Under the pieces are notes generated by a model. It saw nothing but the letters and a program-made list of their open reading frames with translations, was not told where the DNA came from and did no database searches. A stretch of DNA of 64,000 bases from Ziziphus jujuba (Eukaryota; Streptophyta; Magnoliopsida; Rosales; Rhamnaceae): positions 26,700,501 through 26,764,500 of the forward strand of contig NC_083383.1 in assembly GCF_031755915.1 (NCBI RefSeq). Direction: 5' to 3'. Shown piece after piece: positions 35,560 through 45,550 of this stretch (its first letter is position 1; every line of letters begins with the position of its first letter). A program made the position numbers and the translations under genes.

Positions 35560-36656
35560 TATTTTTCCATGTTTAACAGTTATTATTTATGATATTATAT
35601 TTATTTATGTCAATAAGGAAATATCTTTATTAATTTTCATATAATCACGTATATATGTATATGTAAAAATATTTAAAATACGTTTGATTAAGGTTCAATT
35701 AATGTCACATATAATATTATAATAATAAATATATATATTTTATTCTTTTACTTCACATTCGAGGTGTATAATATTAAACTGATCTACTTGCTGCTTAATG
35801 CACACCTGTGTTTTATATATTTTTAGGTACAACCGTAAAAGATAAAAAATATCTTACTCTTTCAGTCAATTATCTATATTCTATATAATATATAAAAGTA
35901 AGAGTGTCAGTAAAATTTTTTGTCACATATCATCCTTTTATTCATTCTATTCCCTCCAAAAGTATTATAAAAAAAAATAAAATTCAAAAATAAAATTATC
36001 TTAAAAAATTTCACAATCTTAAAATTATTACCATATATCATCTTTAAATATATTTTATTTCCTTTCAAAAGTATGACAAAAAATTAAAATCCAACGATAA
36101 AATTATTTCAAAAATTCCACAATTTTAATTAAACTTGAAAGGAATAATTTAATCATGATTTTTAAAAATTTCCATAATATGTAGGTATTATAAAGATTTG
36201 GCTATAAATCTTTGTAATAACATGTAAAACGGTTTTAGCATAATTTATATAAATAATATTTTCATAAATAATTTATATAAATAATAGTTTCAAAAATAAA
36301 AATTATACAATTTTCGTAAAACTTGGAATAAAAAATTTGATGTTAATTTTTGAAAGTTTCCATAATATGTGGGTGTGAAGATTTTATTGTTGGTGATGGA
36401 ATAAAACTTGGCAAGAGAAATTTTTCTCTCTCTTTATTTTGTTACTTTTTGAATTTTTTAAAAATTAGGTAAAAACATGTATATAATAAAAGATATTTCA
36501 CACAAAAACTACATACACTAATACATATTTATATATGAATATGCAAGAAACGAAATTTATTATAAATAATAAGATAAATATATGATAATTACTAATAAAA
36601 TTGATCTCTTTATCAAAAATTTAAAATGAATAATGTATTTTTTTAATATTTTTTAA
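35560..36656 (+). repeat. AT-rich repeat family left of the viral array
   Basis: About 35,560-35,880 aligns with about 58,930-59,330 on the other side of the viral array: both contain AAATATCTTTATTAATTTTCATATAATCA-like wording, then AAAATATTTAAAATAC(G/A)TTTGATTAAGG, a TTCTTT(T/C)ACTTCAC word and a TTTATATATTTTT(A/G)G(G/A)TACAAC word. From about 35,870 to 36,360 there are further internal direct repeats (TCACATATCATC..., AAAGTAT(T/G)A(T/C)(A/A)AAAAA). No gene. Confidence 0.65.
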
Positions 36657-37886
36657 AAACAACTAGATAAAATAGAAACCAAAATTGATAATTCATCTAA
36701 AGAAAAAATTAAACCCCAACCACTTATAAAATTTCCAGATATTACAAAAGTTTCAACATTTCCTAATAAAACGAATCAACTTAGTCAACTCTTAAAAGAA
36801 TTACAATTAAAAACTTCCAGTTCCAAAAATGAAGCCTCCTCTTCCAATCTTGCTACTATTAAAAATCAACATTCATCTGATACAGAATCAAATCAATCTT
36901 CATTATATAATCATATTAATAGGCTTAAAAATCAAAAATCACGATTTAATACCTTTAAACAATGGAATAATAAACCCTTACCACCTGAATTTCAAGAATC
37001 AACTTCTAAAAATCAATTCTCTGTCAGTTCTGATAAATTATATGAATGGAATATAGATGGATTAAAAGAACAAGAAATATTAAACAAATTACGCCACATG
37101 TCCATGGTTGCTAATAGTTATTTCACTAATCAAAACCTTCCCCAACCTGAAATTGTTGAATTATTAGTCACAGGTTTTACCGGTACTTTACACTATTGGT
37201 GGGAAAAACATTTAACAGATCAATCTAAATCAGAAATCATTTATACTAATAAATTAGATGAAGAAGGATTCCCAATATTTAATGAATCAATAGGTCAAGG
37301 TGTCCCAGATGGTGTCAATACCTTGTTAGCCACAATAATCAGACATTTTATAGGAACCCCTACAGCTGTCACCGAAAGAATCCATAGTCAATTAACTAAT
37401 TTACATTGTCCAACTCTTAGTGATTTCGAATGGTATGTACAAACATTTACCACTGGAATCATGATGAGCGATGATAGTAATCAACCCTTTTGGAAAGAAA
37501 AATTTATTAATGGTTTACCCCAATTATTTGCTAGAAAAATCAGAAATGTCTTAAGTAATGATAGTGGTCAAATTGACTACGATTCATTAACCTATGGAGA
37601 TATAGTTTCAATAATCAAAAAAGAAGGATTAAAAATGTGCACTGATATGAAAATAGCCAATCAACTAAATAATGATAAAAGAAAAACTAAATACGAATTA
37701 GGAAACTTTTGTCAACAATGTGGTCTATCCACAATAGCACCCTCTAGGAGAAATAAAATCAAAAACAAATCACAGAAGAAAACCTTTAGAAAACCTTATT
37801 ACAAAACCCATAAGTTTAATAAGCCCAATTCTGATAAATTTTATAAATCAAATAAACATAAAAAAGATTCAAAAAATAAAACTTAA
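36657..37886 (+). pseudogene. Unit 1: C-terminal part of MP/CP ORF (coat protein region)
   Basis: The left edge of the array cuts the first ORF at a codon equivalent to residue about 540 of the 948-residue protein in units 2 and 3. From there the frame stays open to the TAA at 37,884-37,886. It covers the linker and the whole coat protein core, including the Tyr-Trp-Trp-Glu-Lys-His block at about 37,192-37,209 and the Lys/Arg-rich end. The movement protein half is missing, so this copy could not make it. The sequence is the same as the matching part of unit 2. There is no native start; the first usable ATG in the CP core is at 37,098. Confidence 0.85.
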
Positions 37887-38485
37887 ATCAAATGCTTTAA
37901 ATGTAATAAATTTGGTCATTTTGCTAACGAATGCAAAGTTAAACAAACAATCAAACAATGAGAGATACTAGAAAATCAAAAACAAAACTTAATCAATGTC
38001 TTAGGAATACACAACACAGATAGTGAACATAGTGAAAACAATATTTACACTGAATTAAGTTCTGACGAATCAAGTATTCACGCTGAATCCACTAGTGACA
38101 CAGATAACCCTAATATTACTTTAGGATGTTTAGATGCATGTTGTCTACATACCTCTTGTAATAAATCACTTATTGTCTTAACTAATTCCACCGAAGATGA
38201 AGATATAATCTTAGAATTACTTAGTAAATTAGAAAATCCTGATGAAAGGATAGAATACATGAAAAAATATAAAAAGATAATAAGTGATAATCACAAAAAA
38301 ACAAATCAACATAATAAAAGTACTCAAAAAATCTGTTTAACAGAAGCCTTACAAACTTTAATAAATCAAAAAATAAACAGATAACTGTTCAAGATCTACA
38401 AACAGAAATTAAAACAATTAAGTCTGAAATTAAAGAATTAAAACTAGAAAATCATTTAATCAAACATCGATTACAATTTATTTAA
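37887..38485 (+). pseudogene. Unit 1: zinc knuckle and spacer before protease, broken
   Basis: In frame directly after the TAA that ends the preceding ORF lies a CCHC zinc knuckle (Cys-x2-Cys-x4-His-x4-Cys) at 37,893-37,934, the nucleic-acid-binding motif of caulimovirid coat proteins. An in-frame TGA at 37,959 and a later frame change near 38,355 break the rest, an Asp/Glu/Ser-rich then Lys-rich spacer. An in-frame TAA at 38,483 precedes the protease frame. The same lesions are in unit 2. Confidence 0.8.
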
Positions 38486-39307
38486 GAAAATCCTCAAAAA
38501 CTTATTCCTAATCAACTTGACGAACATGAAGAAGGATCTTCCCGTGATAATTGTTTAGCTTCAATTCAAAAAATCAAACTTAGAAAATGGCACATCAAAA
38601 TCACCATAATCATTAAAGATTTCCAATTAACAACAATCGCACTTTTAGATTCAGGTGCTGATTTAAATTGTGTCCAGGAAGGACTCATACCTAGTAAATA
38701 CTATACCAAAACTAAAGAAAGATTAAACTCAGCAAACGGTAGTAAAATGGATTTACAGTATGAAATTAATCACGCACAAATTTGTCATAATAAAATTTGT
38801 TTCAAAACATCATTTGTCCTTGTTAGAAATATGACAGATCAAGTTATTCTAGGTATTCCCTTTCTCTCTTTGTTATACCCATTTACCACAGAAAATGATG
38901 GAATAATCAGTCAACCCTTAGGTGAAAATGTAAAATTTGAATTTATTCAAAAATCACATAATATTAACACATTGAAACAAACTTCTATTTCAAACACAAT
39001 CAATCGCATTCAAAATAAAACTAAACATTTACATTTCTTACAAGAAGAAATTAAATATAAAAAAATAGAAAATCAACTATCCAATTCTTATCTTCAACAA
39101 AAAATCACTGATTTTCAACAACATCTAATCAAAGAAGTATGTGCTGAAATACCTAATGCTTTTTGGCACAGGGCCAAATATATCGTTAAACTTCCTTATA
39201 TAAAAGATTTTGATGAAAGAAACATTCCAACTATGGCCAGAGCCATCCAAATGAATCAACAATTGATGGAATATTGTAAAAATGAAAATTCACGAGCTTC
39301 TAAGTAA
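38486..39307 (+). pseudogene. Unit 1: aspartic protease region
   Basis: Retropepsin-like protease that matures the polyprotein. The frame is open from 38,486 to the TAA at 39,305-39,307; the first ATG (38,747) lies after the active site, so a normal start is not evident and the region was originally part of a polyprotein. The active-site triad Asp-Ser-Gly is at 38,648-38,656, within Leu-Leu-Asp-Ser-Gly-Ala-Asp, and a Val-Ile-Leu-Gly-Ile-Pro-Phe flap/end block sits near 38,843-38,863. The downstream part leads toward the RT but ends in a stop that overlaps the RT frame by 26 nt in a different phase. Differs from unit 2 by one noted change (Lys instead of Gln, base 39,062). Confidence 0.85.
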
Positions 39308-40583
39308 AAAATTAATTCGTCCTAATGAATCCCCTTGGTCTTGTTCTGCTTTTTATGTTCAGAAAAATGCTGAATTAGAACGAGGATCCCCTAGATTAGT
39401 AATCAACTATAAACCATTAAATAAATGCCTCCAATGGAGTAGATACCCTATTCCAAACAAAAAAGACTTAATCAATCGTCTTAATCAAGCTACTATTTTC
39501 TCAAAATTTGACATGAAATCAGGATTTTGGCAAATCAAAATTCATGAAGAAGATAGATACAAAATTGCATTCGTTACCCCATTTGGCCATTATGAATGGA
39601 ATGTAATGCCTTTTGGATTAAAAAATACTCCTAGTGAATTTCAACGAATGATGAATGACATATTTAATAATTATAGCCATTTTACCATTATTTACATAGA
39701 TGATGTCTTAGTTTACTCCCAATCAATTGATCAACATTGGAAACGTTTAAAAATGTTTTTAGATATTGTCAAAAAACATGGTCTAGTTGTTTCTGCCTCT
39801 AAATTAAAATTGTTTCGAACAAAAATTAGATTTTTAGGCTTCAATATTTACCAATCCCAGATTACTCCTATCACTAGAGCCATCGAGTTTGCTGACAAAT
39901 TTCCTGATGAAATTTTAGATAAAAATCAATTACAAAGATTTTTAGGTTCCTTAAATTATATTGCTGAATTTTATAGTAATTTAAGAATCAAATGTAAACC
40001 TTTGTTTGACAGATTAAAATCAAAACCCCCACCTTGGTCTTCCAATCATACCAAACTTGTCCAAGCAATCAAAACACATGTTAAGACTCTTCCTTGTCTT
40101 GGCATTCCTTCCCCTGATGCATTCAAAATTGTTCAAACCGATGCCTCTGAAATTGGCTTTGGAGGGATTCTACTTCAAAAACTCACCCTTGATTCCCCTG
40201 AACAAATAGTCCGTTTTCATTCTGGAACATGGACTTCTTCTCAAATCAATTACAGTACTACCAAAAAAGAAATTTTATCTTTAGTACTATGTATATCCAA
40301 ATTTCAAGATGATTTACTTAATCAAAAATTTTTAGATCGTATTGATTGCCAAAGTGCCAAATATGTTTTAGAAAAAGATGTTCAAAACATTGCATCAAAA
40401 CAGATTTTTGCCCGATGGCAAACTATATTAAGTATTTTTGATTTTGAAATTGCATACATCAAAGGTAATCAAAATTGCATTCCTGATTTCTTAACCCGTG
40501 AATTTCTGCAGGGTACGGTTTCCTCCCCGAGGCCTAATCATGCCTCGCAAAAAGGGGTCATCTACCCCTCTTCTAAATCCTAA
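39282..40583 (+). CDS. Unit 1: reverse transcriptase and RNase H, intact frame
   Basis: A 433-codon open frame with a full pararetroviral RT/RNase H, which copies viral RNA into DNA and removes the template. RT: Pro-Trp-Ser-Cys-Ser-Ala-Phe-Tyr near residue 18, Val-Ile-Asn-Tyr-Lys-Pro-Leu-Asn near 40, Phe-Asp-Met-Lys-Ser-Gly-Phe-Trp near 76, Met-Pro-Phe-Gly-Leu at 109, and the catalytic Tyr-Ile-Asp-Asp at residues 138-141. RNase H: acidic residues at Asp287, Glu330, Asp355 and Asp402 occupy the expected spacing. The frame is +1 relative to the protease frame and begins inside it; no ribosomal start is obvious, so translation as a separate protein is doubtful. The end overlaps the start of ORF2. 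No substitutions versus unit 2 were noted. Confidence 0.9.
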   Translation: MKIHELLSKKLIRPNESPWSCSAFYVQKNAELERGSPRLVINYKPLNKCLQWSRYPIPNKKDLINRLNQATIFSKFDMKSGFWQIKIHEEDRYKIAFVTPFGHYEWNVMPFGLKNTPSEFQRMMNDIFNNYSHFTIIYIDDVLVYSQSIDQHWKRLKMFLDIVKKHGLVVSASKLKLFRTKIRFLGFNIYQSQITPITRAIEFADKFPDEILDKNQLQRFLGSLNYIAEFYSNLRIKCKPLFDRLKSKPPPWSSNHTKLVQAIKTHVKTLPCLGIPSPDAFKIVQTDASEIGFGGILLQKLTLDSPEQIVRFHSGTWTSSQINYSTTKKEILSLVLCISKFQDDLLNQKFLDRIDCQSAKYVLEKDVQNIASKQIFARWQTILSIFDFEIAYIKGNQNCIPDFLTREFLQGTVSSPRPNHASQKGVIYPSSKS

Positions 40584-41624
40584 TCCTCCTACCCAAAATC
40601 GAACCCAATCACCTAAAGATCAATCTATAATTCCTACTGAATCTACCCACCTTTCTCAACCAATTCCAATCAGCTAAATTAATTACCAAAATGCCCTTAT
40701 TAAATCATATAATCCATATAGCTTAGTTCCCAGCCAACCATTCACCCCACTTACCCAAACACAACCAAAATCATCTCCCTATTTTGATATCGCACGAAAT
40801 CTTTTATTTTATATTGAACCTTCCCTTTGAAAGCTTCCCACTATTCCCCTCATTATTAATCAATTTCTTCCTCCTAATTTCCATTTTATTCCCAAATTAC
40901 CTACCAAAAATTTAAAATATTATACATCCATTCTTCAGCATACCCAATCGGTCACAAAATTCTTACTCTTGAAGAATGGAATCAACCAGCCCATCAATCA
41001 AAGAAAATCAATTCTCCAGGAGATGTCAATATGATCCCCTATCTATACAATTATTATGATTACATTGATGCTTGGGATTTCATCTTTCTCCACCAAAATG
41101 AATCATTTTCTCATTCCTGGTTCATCAGCTGGGATTCCAAATTTCCCAGAAATTTTCCCAGTTGGTTTTTTCATTGGTGGTGTGATCATGGCGCAACCAA
41201 AGAACATCTCCCACCACAAATCCAACATTTAATCACTCACTTTTCTAAACATTATAAAATCACCTATCAAGAACGTGGCTTTCCTATTGAACTTATTTTT
41301 ATGTCCAAATACAAAATATCTTGGATTTTTAAATGGCAATATCACAAAGACCAAGATATTATCTATCGTATCAACTCAATCAAATGGTGGGACAAATGGA
41401 ATTCAACCCGTACTCATAAAATGGTTATGGATGAATTCCCTATTTCTCCCCCCAAGACTATCAAGCCATCTTCCAGTCAAACTTCAGGTAAATCAACCAG
41501 ATCAAAAAAAGAAATGCTGGCCCATATTCAAAAATTAATTGAAGAAGTAGATCAATTATCAGATGATTCCGACACATCTGATGAAGCCTATAGTCAGCCC
41601 AAAGCAGAATCAGCTGGCTCTTAA
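40540..41624 (+). pseudogene. Unit 1: ORF2, unknown function, broken
   Basis: The ATG at 40,540 lies inside the end of the RT frame. The product starts basic and Pro/Ser/Thr-rich. In-frame stops at 40,675 (TAA) and 40,828 (TGA) and a frame change near 40,945 break it; from 41,031 to 41,624 the frame is open for 197 codons. This part is rich in Trp and aromatic residues (Tyr-Asp-Tyr-Ile-Asp-Ala-Trp near its start, a His-Ser-Trp block, and Phe-His-Trp-Trp-Cys-Asp-His-Gly at residues about 46-53) and ends with a Lys/Ser-rich then acidic tail. Similar proteins with a Trp-Trp motif occur as a second ORF in endogenous florendovirus/petuvirus-like elements; their role is unknown to me. Frame-compatible sequence continues past the stop to about 41,690 with more stops. 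Confidence 0.75.
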
Positions 41625-41779
41625 TCAAAAAATATTCCTGGATCCTCCTCGCGATGGGCAGATTATCAAGACAGTTAAGATCCCTATGATCTAGGGTCTG
41701 ACTAAAATCAACATCATAGAAGGCTGAGTTATAATCAACATCAGGAATCTTTGACAGTGCAGAGTTGCTTTTAGAATTC

Positions 41780-41990
41780 CACTCACAAAAAGCAGATCAC
41801 GAGAGTTCCTATTCAATCACTGTTCATGAATAGTAAAAAGCACCGAAAAGCATAATACTGCTCAAGACACTGTTCACTATTCAAGTTACTGTTCATCAAC
41901 ACAATCATTTCAATCAATAGGAGCTCCACTCATCCAATCAAGCCCTCCTTTGCCTACATAAAGGAGCCTCACCACCACATATTGGAGGAG
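41780..41990 (+). promoter_or_regulatory. Unit 1: pararetrovirus promoter
   Basis: Lies in the intergenic region before the leader. A CCAAT box at 41,934-41,938 is followed 17 bases later by a TATA-like TACATAAAG (41,955-41,963), so RNA should start near 41,990. Upstream are three ACTGTTCA motifs (41,819, 41,869, 41,888), the first part of an imperfect palindrome ACTGTTCATGAATAGT. It would drive the full-length pregenomic RNA. The arrangement is conserved in all three units. Confidence 0.65.
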
Positions 41991-42703
41991 TTGAATTGAG
42001 TTGAGAATTAGAGAGTTTTCTTGGCAGAGTTTCTCCTCTTCTTCTTCTTCTCTTCTTCTTCTCATAATCAATTGCAATCAAAATATTTGAGTGTTAGTTT
42101 GAGTGCTTTGTAATCAACTGAGATACCAAATTGTGGTACTCTTCTTAATCAAGTAAGCATTTTGCATTCAATTATTTTCAATTATTTATTTAATCATCTA
42201 TTTTAATCTATATTGCTTGGCTGGTTCTACCGCCTTCAATATATTCTATATGATTTCATATTTATATTTTATAATTTTATTTAATACATTGTTCTTGGCT
42301 GGCTTTGCCGCCTCATCTATTTACTTTCATTTACTTCCGCTCATTTATCTTATACCACTCTGCTCTTTATTTATCTTACTCTACTCTGTCCTTATTTCAT
42401 TCTGCTCTTATATATCATACTCTACTTTGGTATCTTGCTACTTTATTTTAGCACCCGTAGAGTGTTATATCTGCTTAATCAATTCAGTTTCTTGTTTACT
42501 TTATTTATCTTTATTCCCTTCGATTTACTTTTGTTATATTGTTCCTTTCTAAACCTTGCTGAGCAGTAATCGTTCCGAGTCTGAACAATAAGTCCTAGGA
42601 GAGGCATGAGAGGATGTCGGTCTGAGAGGTATAGGAATAGAATGGAAAAATATCAGTAAAAGTAAATTTAAGTGTTTAAAGCTTTAGAAATTAAATTAAG
42701 AAA
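41991..42703 (+). other. Unit 1: leader of the pregenomic RNA
   Basis: About 700 nt between the presumed start and the first ORF's ATG. It has a CT-rich tract at about 42,025-42,063, a GT/AG pair that could delimit a 299-nt intron (42,153-42,451) and a repeated CTTGGCTGG...CCGCC motif (42,216 and 42,294). Its best candidate tRNA-Met primer site is TGGTATC at 42,428-42,434, only seven matching bases. Long open frames without ATG in this stretch are conserved only because the DNA is duplicated. Confidence 0.5.
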
Positions 42704-45550
42704 ATGAAAAGATTATTTAGATCTAATTCTTCTACTAGTTCTAGATTAAGTACTAGTTCTAGATCATCACTTAATGGAAACCAAATACCAGACATAATCA
42801 ATGAAGAACATTATAGTTTTCCTTCTAATGAGTCAATCAATCCCGACTGGAATATTCCTCCAGTTTCCCCTAGTGAAATTTACCACCATAAAACTTGGTC
42901 TTTATCCTCATTCAAAAGTGAATCACATATTAAAACTGTTGAACAAGTTTACACAATCAACAAAGATCATGAAACCTGCCAACTAATCAACAAAGATAAC
43001 ATTAAACAACATATAAGAGATGGTTACCGTTTCTTACACATAGGATTAGTTCAAATTGGAATCAAACCCCTTACAAAACTAGGAACCAACTCATCTATAC
43101 TACTATGTCTTAGAGATGCCAGTTTTAAAAACTTTAATGAATGTGTCTTTGGAGTCACAGAAACCAGTTTATGCAATGGTCCTGTTCATTTTGACTGTTA
43201 TCCAAATTTTCCAGTCAGTTTAACAGATCCATGCATATTAAAAGTCTTAACTCTTAATCTAAAAACTTCGGGTTATAACTTCGACGAAGGTTGTCAACCC
43301 TTAGCCTTAATTTACAGAATCCATTATAAAGTCTCAGGAACTAATATGAACTTTAAAGCTAAAAAACAAAATGCTAAAGGTCATACCATGTTAATCCAGA
43401 GTCAATACCAAGATTTAAATATTAAAATCCCTAAACTAATCAAATGTTCAAATGTTAATTTACCCTCTGATTGGGTATTAACTGATGTCCACAGTCCAAC
43501 CCCTATTCAAAATGTTTTAACCAACACTGAGTTCATCTCACAATCTGATGATGGATCAGTTAGAATCACCTTTGATAGAAAACCTAGATCTAATCAACAC
43601 TTAGGAGAAACCTCCTCAAGAAGATCTCTTAATAAACCAATCATAGAGTCAATCTCTTCTGATAATATGTCTAGACAAGATCAAGAAATTGAAAAAGATT
43701 TACAAAGAATTAAAATTCAGGAATTAGAACAACAACTACACAAATTAAGATTAGAAAATGAACTTAAAAATCTCAAATTAAAATCAATTCACCACACTGG
43801 ACAGGTTAGTCAACCTCGTTACAGTGATGAAGAAATACAATCAATACAGTCACCCACAGCCTCAGATTTCATAGATCACCAATTAAACACACTAGATGCA
43901 CCCTTTAAACCACATTGGAAACAATTAAATCAAGAAATGATGTCCGATAAAAATCAAGATAGATTAATCAAATATAGACAATCACACACTAGAGAACAAA
44001 AAGAAGAAATTTGGCAAAGTTGGAAACAGACAATGTTACAACTTAAATTTGATATACAATTTTTCGATTTTCTCGAAAAATATTATTATCCCTTAAACGA
44101 TTTAAAAACCTTAACAAAAGAAAAATGGATTAAATCAGATCAATCCACAGTTCTGTCTAGTCACCCTCCAGTTGAAAAAATAATCATTCCCCATTTAAAT
44201 AATCAAGTCATAGCCTCGCCATTTAAAACTTCCACACATGAAAACAAAGATTTAACTAATGAAATTAGAAAAGTCATTGAACAAAATAATTACACAAATC
44301 AAAGTCTTATTACAGTAGGTAAACAACTAGATAAAATAGAAACCAAAATTGATAATTCATCTAAAGAAAAAATTAAACCCCAACCACTTATAAAATTTCC
44401 AGATATTACAAAAGTTTCAACATTTCCTAATAAAACGAATCAACTTAGTCAACTCTTAAAAGAATTACAATTAAAAACTTCCAGTTCCAAAAATGAAGCC
44501 TCCTCTTCCAATCTTGCTACTATTAAAAATCAACATTCATCTGATACAGAATCAAATCAATCTTCATTATATAATCATATTAATAGGCTTAAAAATCAAA
44601 AATCACGATTTAATACCTTTAAACAATGGAATAATAAACCCTTACCACCTGAATTTCAAGAATCAACTTCTAAAAATCAATTCTCTGTCAGTTCTGATAA
44701 ATTATATGAATGGAATATAGATGGATTAAAAGAACAAGAAATATTAAACAAATTACGCCACATGTCCATGGTTGCTAATAGTTATTTCACTAATCAAAAC
44801 CTTCCCCAACCTGAAATTGTTGAATTATTAGTCACAGGTTTTACCGGTACTTTACACTATTGGTGGGAAAAACATTTAACAGATCAATCTAAATCAGAAA
44901 TCATTTATACTAATAAATTAGATGAAGAAGGATTCCCAATATTTAATGAATCAATAGGTCAAGGTGTCCCAGATGGTGTCAATACCTTGTTAGCCACAAT
45001 AATCAGACATTTTATAGGAACCCCTACAGCTGTCACCGAAAGAATCCATAGTCAATTAACTAATTTACATTGTCCAACTCTTAGTGATTTCGAATGGTAT
45101 GTACAAACATTTACCACTGGAATCATGATGAGCGATGATAGTAATCAACCCTTTTGGAAAGAAAAATTTATTAATGGTTTACCCCAATTATTTGCTAGAA
45201 AAATCAGAAATGTCTTAAGTAATGATAGTGGTCAAATTGACTACGATTCATTAACCTATGGAGATATAGTTTCAATAATCAAAAAAGAAGGATTAAAAAT
45301 GTGCACTGATATGAAAATAGCCAATCAACTAAATAATGATAAAAGAAAAACTAAATACGAATTAGGAAACTTTTGTCAACAATGTGGTCTATCCACAATA
45401 GCACCCTCTAGGAGAAATAAAATCAAAAACAAATCACAGAAGAAAACCTTTAGAAAACCTTATTACAAAACCCATAAGTTTAATAAGCCCAATTCTGATA
45501 AATTTTATAAATCAAATAAACATAAAAAAGATTCAAAAAATAAAACTTAA
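42704..45550 (+). CDS. Unit 2: movement protein / coat protein ORF1, open
   Basis: A 948-codon frame from ATG 42,704 to TAA 45,548-45,550. Residues about 70-245 form a 30K-type movement protein, which opens plasmodesmata for cell-to-cell spread: Gly-Tyr-Arg-Phe-Leu-His-Ile-Gly-Leu near 107 and Gly-Pro-Val-His-Phe-Asp-Cys-Tyr-Pro with a downstream Leu-Thr-Asp-Pro near 159-176. A charged coiled-coil segment lies at about 326-362. A low-complexity linker leads to the coat protein core (about 670-880; Tyr-Trp-Trp-Glu-Lys-His near 720), then a Lys/Arg-rich end. The frame stops directly before the zinc knuckle that usually ends the coat protein. Unit 3 encodes the same protein except Gly for Cys at residue 147. 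Capsid and movement functions in one ORF is the florendovirus/petuvirus pattern. The protease and RT that follow in the same transcript are out of phase or stopped. Confidence 0.92.
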   Translation: MKRLFRSNSSTSSRLSTSSRSSLNGNQIPDIINEEHYSFPSNESINPDWNIPPVSPSEIYHHKTWSLSSFKSESHIKTVEQVYTINKDHETCQLINKDNIKQHIRDGYRFLHIGLVQIGIKPLTKLGTNSSILLCLRDASFKNFNECVFGVTETSLCNGPVHFDCYPNFPVSLTDPCILKVLTLNLKTSGYNFDEGCQPLALIYRIHYKVSGTNMNFKAKKQNAKGHTMLIQSQYQDLNIKIPKLIKCSNVNLPSDWVLTDVHSPTPIQNVLTNTEFISQSDDGSVRITFDRKPRSNQHLGETSSRRSLNKPIIESISSDNMSRQDQEIEKDLQRIKIQELEQQLHKLRLENELKNLKLKSIHHTGQVSQPRYSDEEIQSIQSPTASDFIDHQLNTLDAPFKPHWKQLNQEMMSDKNQDRLIKYRQSHTREQKEEIWQSWKQTMLQLKFDIQFFDFLEKYYYPLNDLKTLTKEKWIKSDQSTVLSSHPPVEKIIIPHLNNQVIASPFKTSTHENKDLTNEIRKVIEQNNYTNQSLITVGKQLDKIETKIDNSSKEKIKPQPLIKFPDITKVSTFPNKTNQLSQLLKELQLKTSSSKNEASSSNLATIKNQHSSDTESNQSSLYNHINRLKNQKSRFNTFKQWNNKPLPPEFQESTSKNQFSVSSDKLYEWNIDGLKEQEILNKLRHMSMVANSYFTNQNLPQPEIVELLVTGFTGTLHYWWEKHLTDQSKSEIIYTNKLDEEGFPIFNESIGQGVPDGVNTLLATIIRHFIGTPTAVTERIHSQLTNLHCPTLSDFEWYVQTFTTGIMMSDDSNQPFWKEKFINGLPQLFARKIRNVLSNDSGQIDYDSLTYGDIVSIIKKEGLKMCTDMKIANQLNNDKRKTKYELGNFCQQCGLSTIAPSRRNKIKNKSQKKTFRKPYYKTHKFNKPNSDKFYKSNKHKKDSKNKT

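Noticed and set aside
38078..38260. 60-codon minus-strand frame over the spacer (also at 45,742)
   Set aside because: Antisense to the broken polyprotein region, with no recognised motif; absent from unit 3 after a few substitutions.
41275..41538. 87-codon frame within ORF2 (also 48,939)
   Set aside because: Alternate-phase shadow of the 197-codon ORF2 end.
42217..42552. 111-codon hydrophobic open frame in the viral leader, present in units 1 and 2
   Set aside because: It starts at TTG, not ATG, lies in the noncoding leader, and is conserved only because the units are near-identical duplicates. The T-rich leader gives a false membrane-protein look.
44493..44720. 75-codon frame inside ORF1 (also at 36,829 and 52,157)
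   Set aside because: It overlaps the long MP/CP frame in another phase and is a shadow of it.
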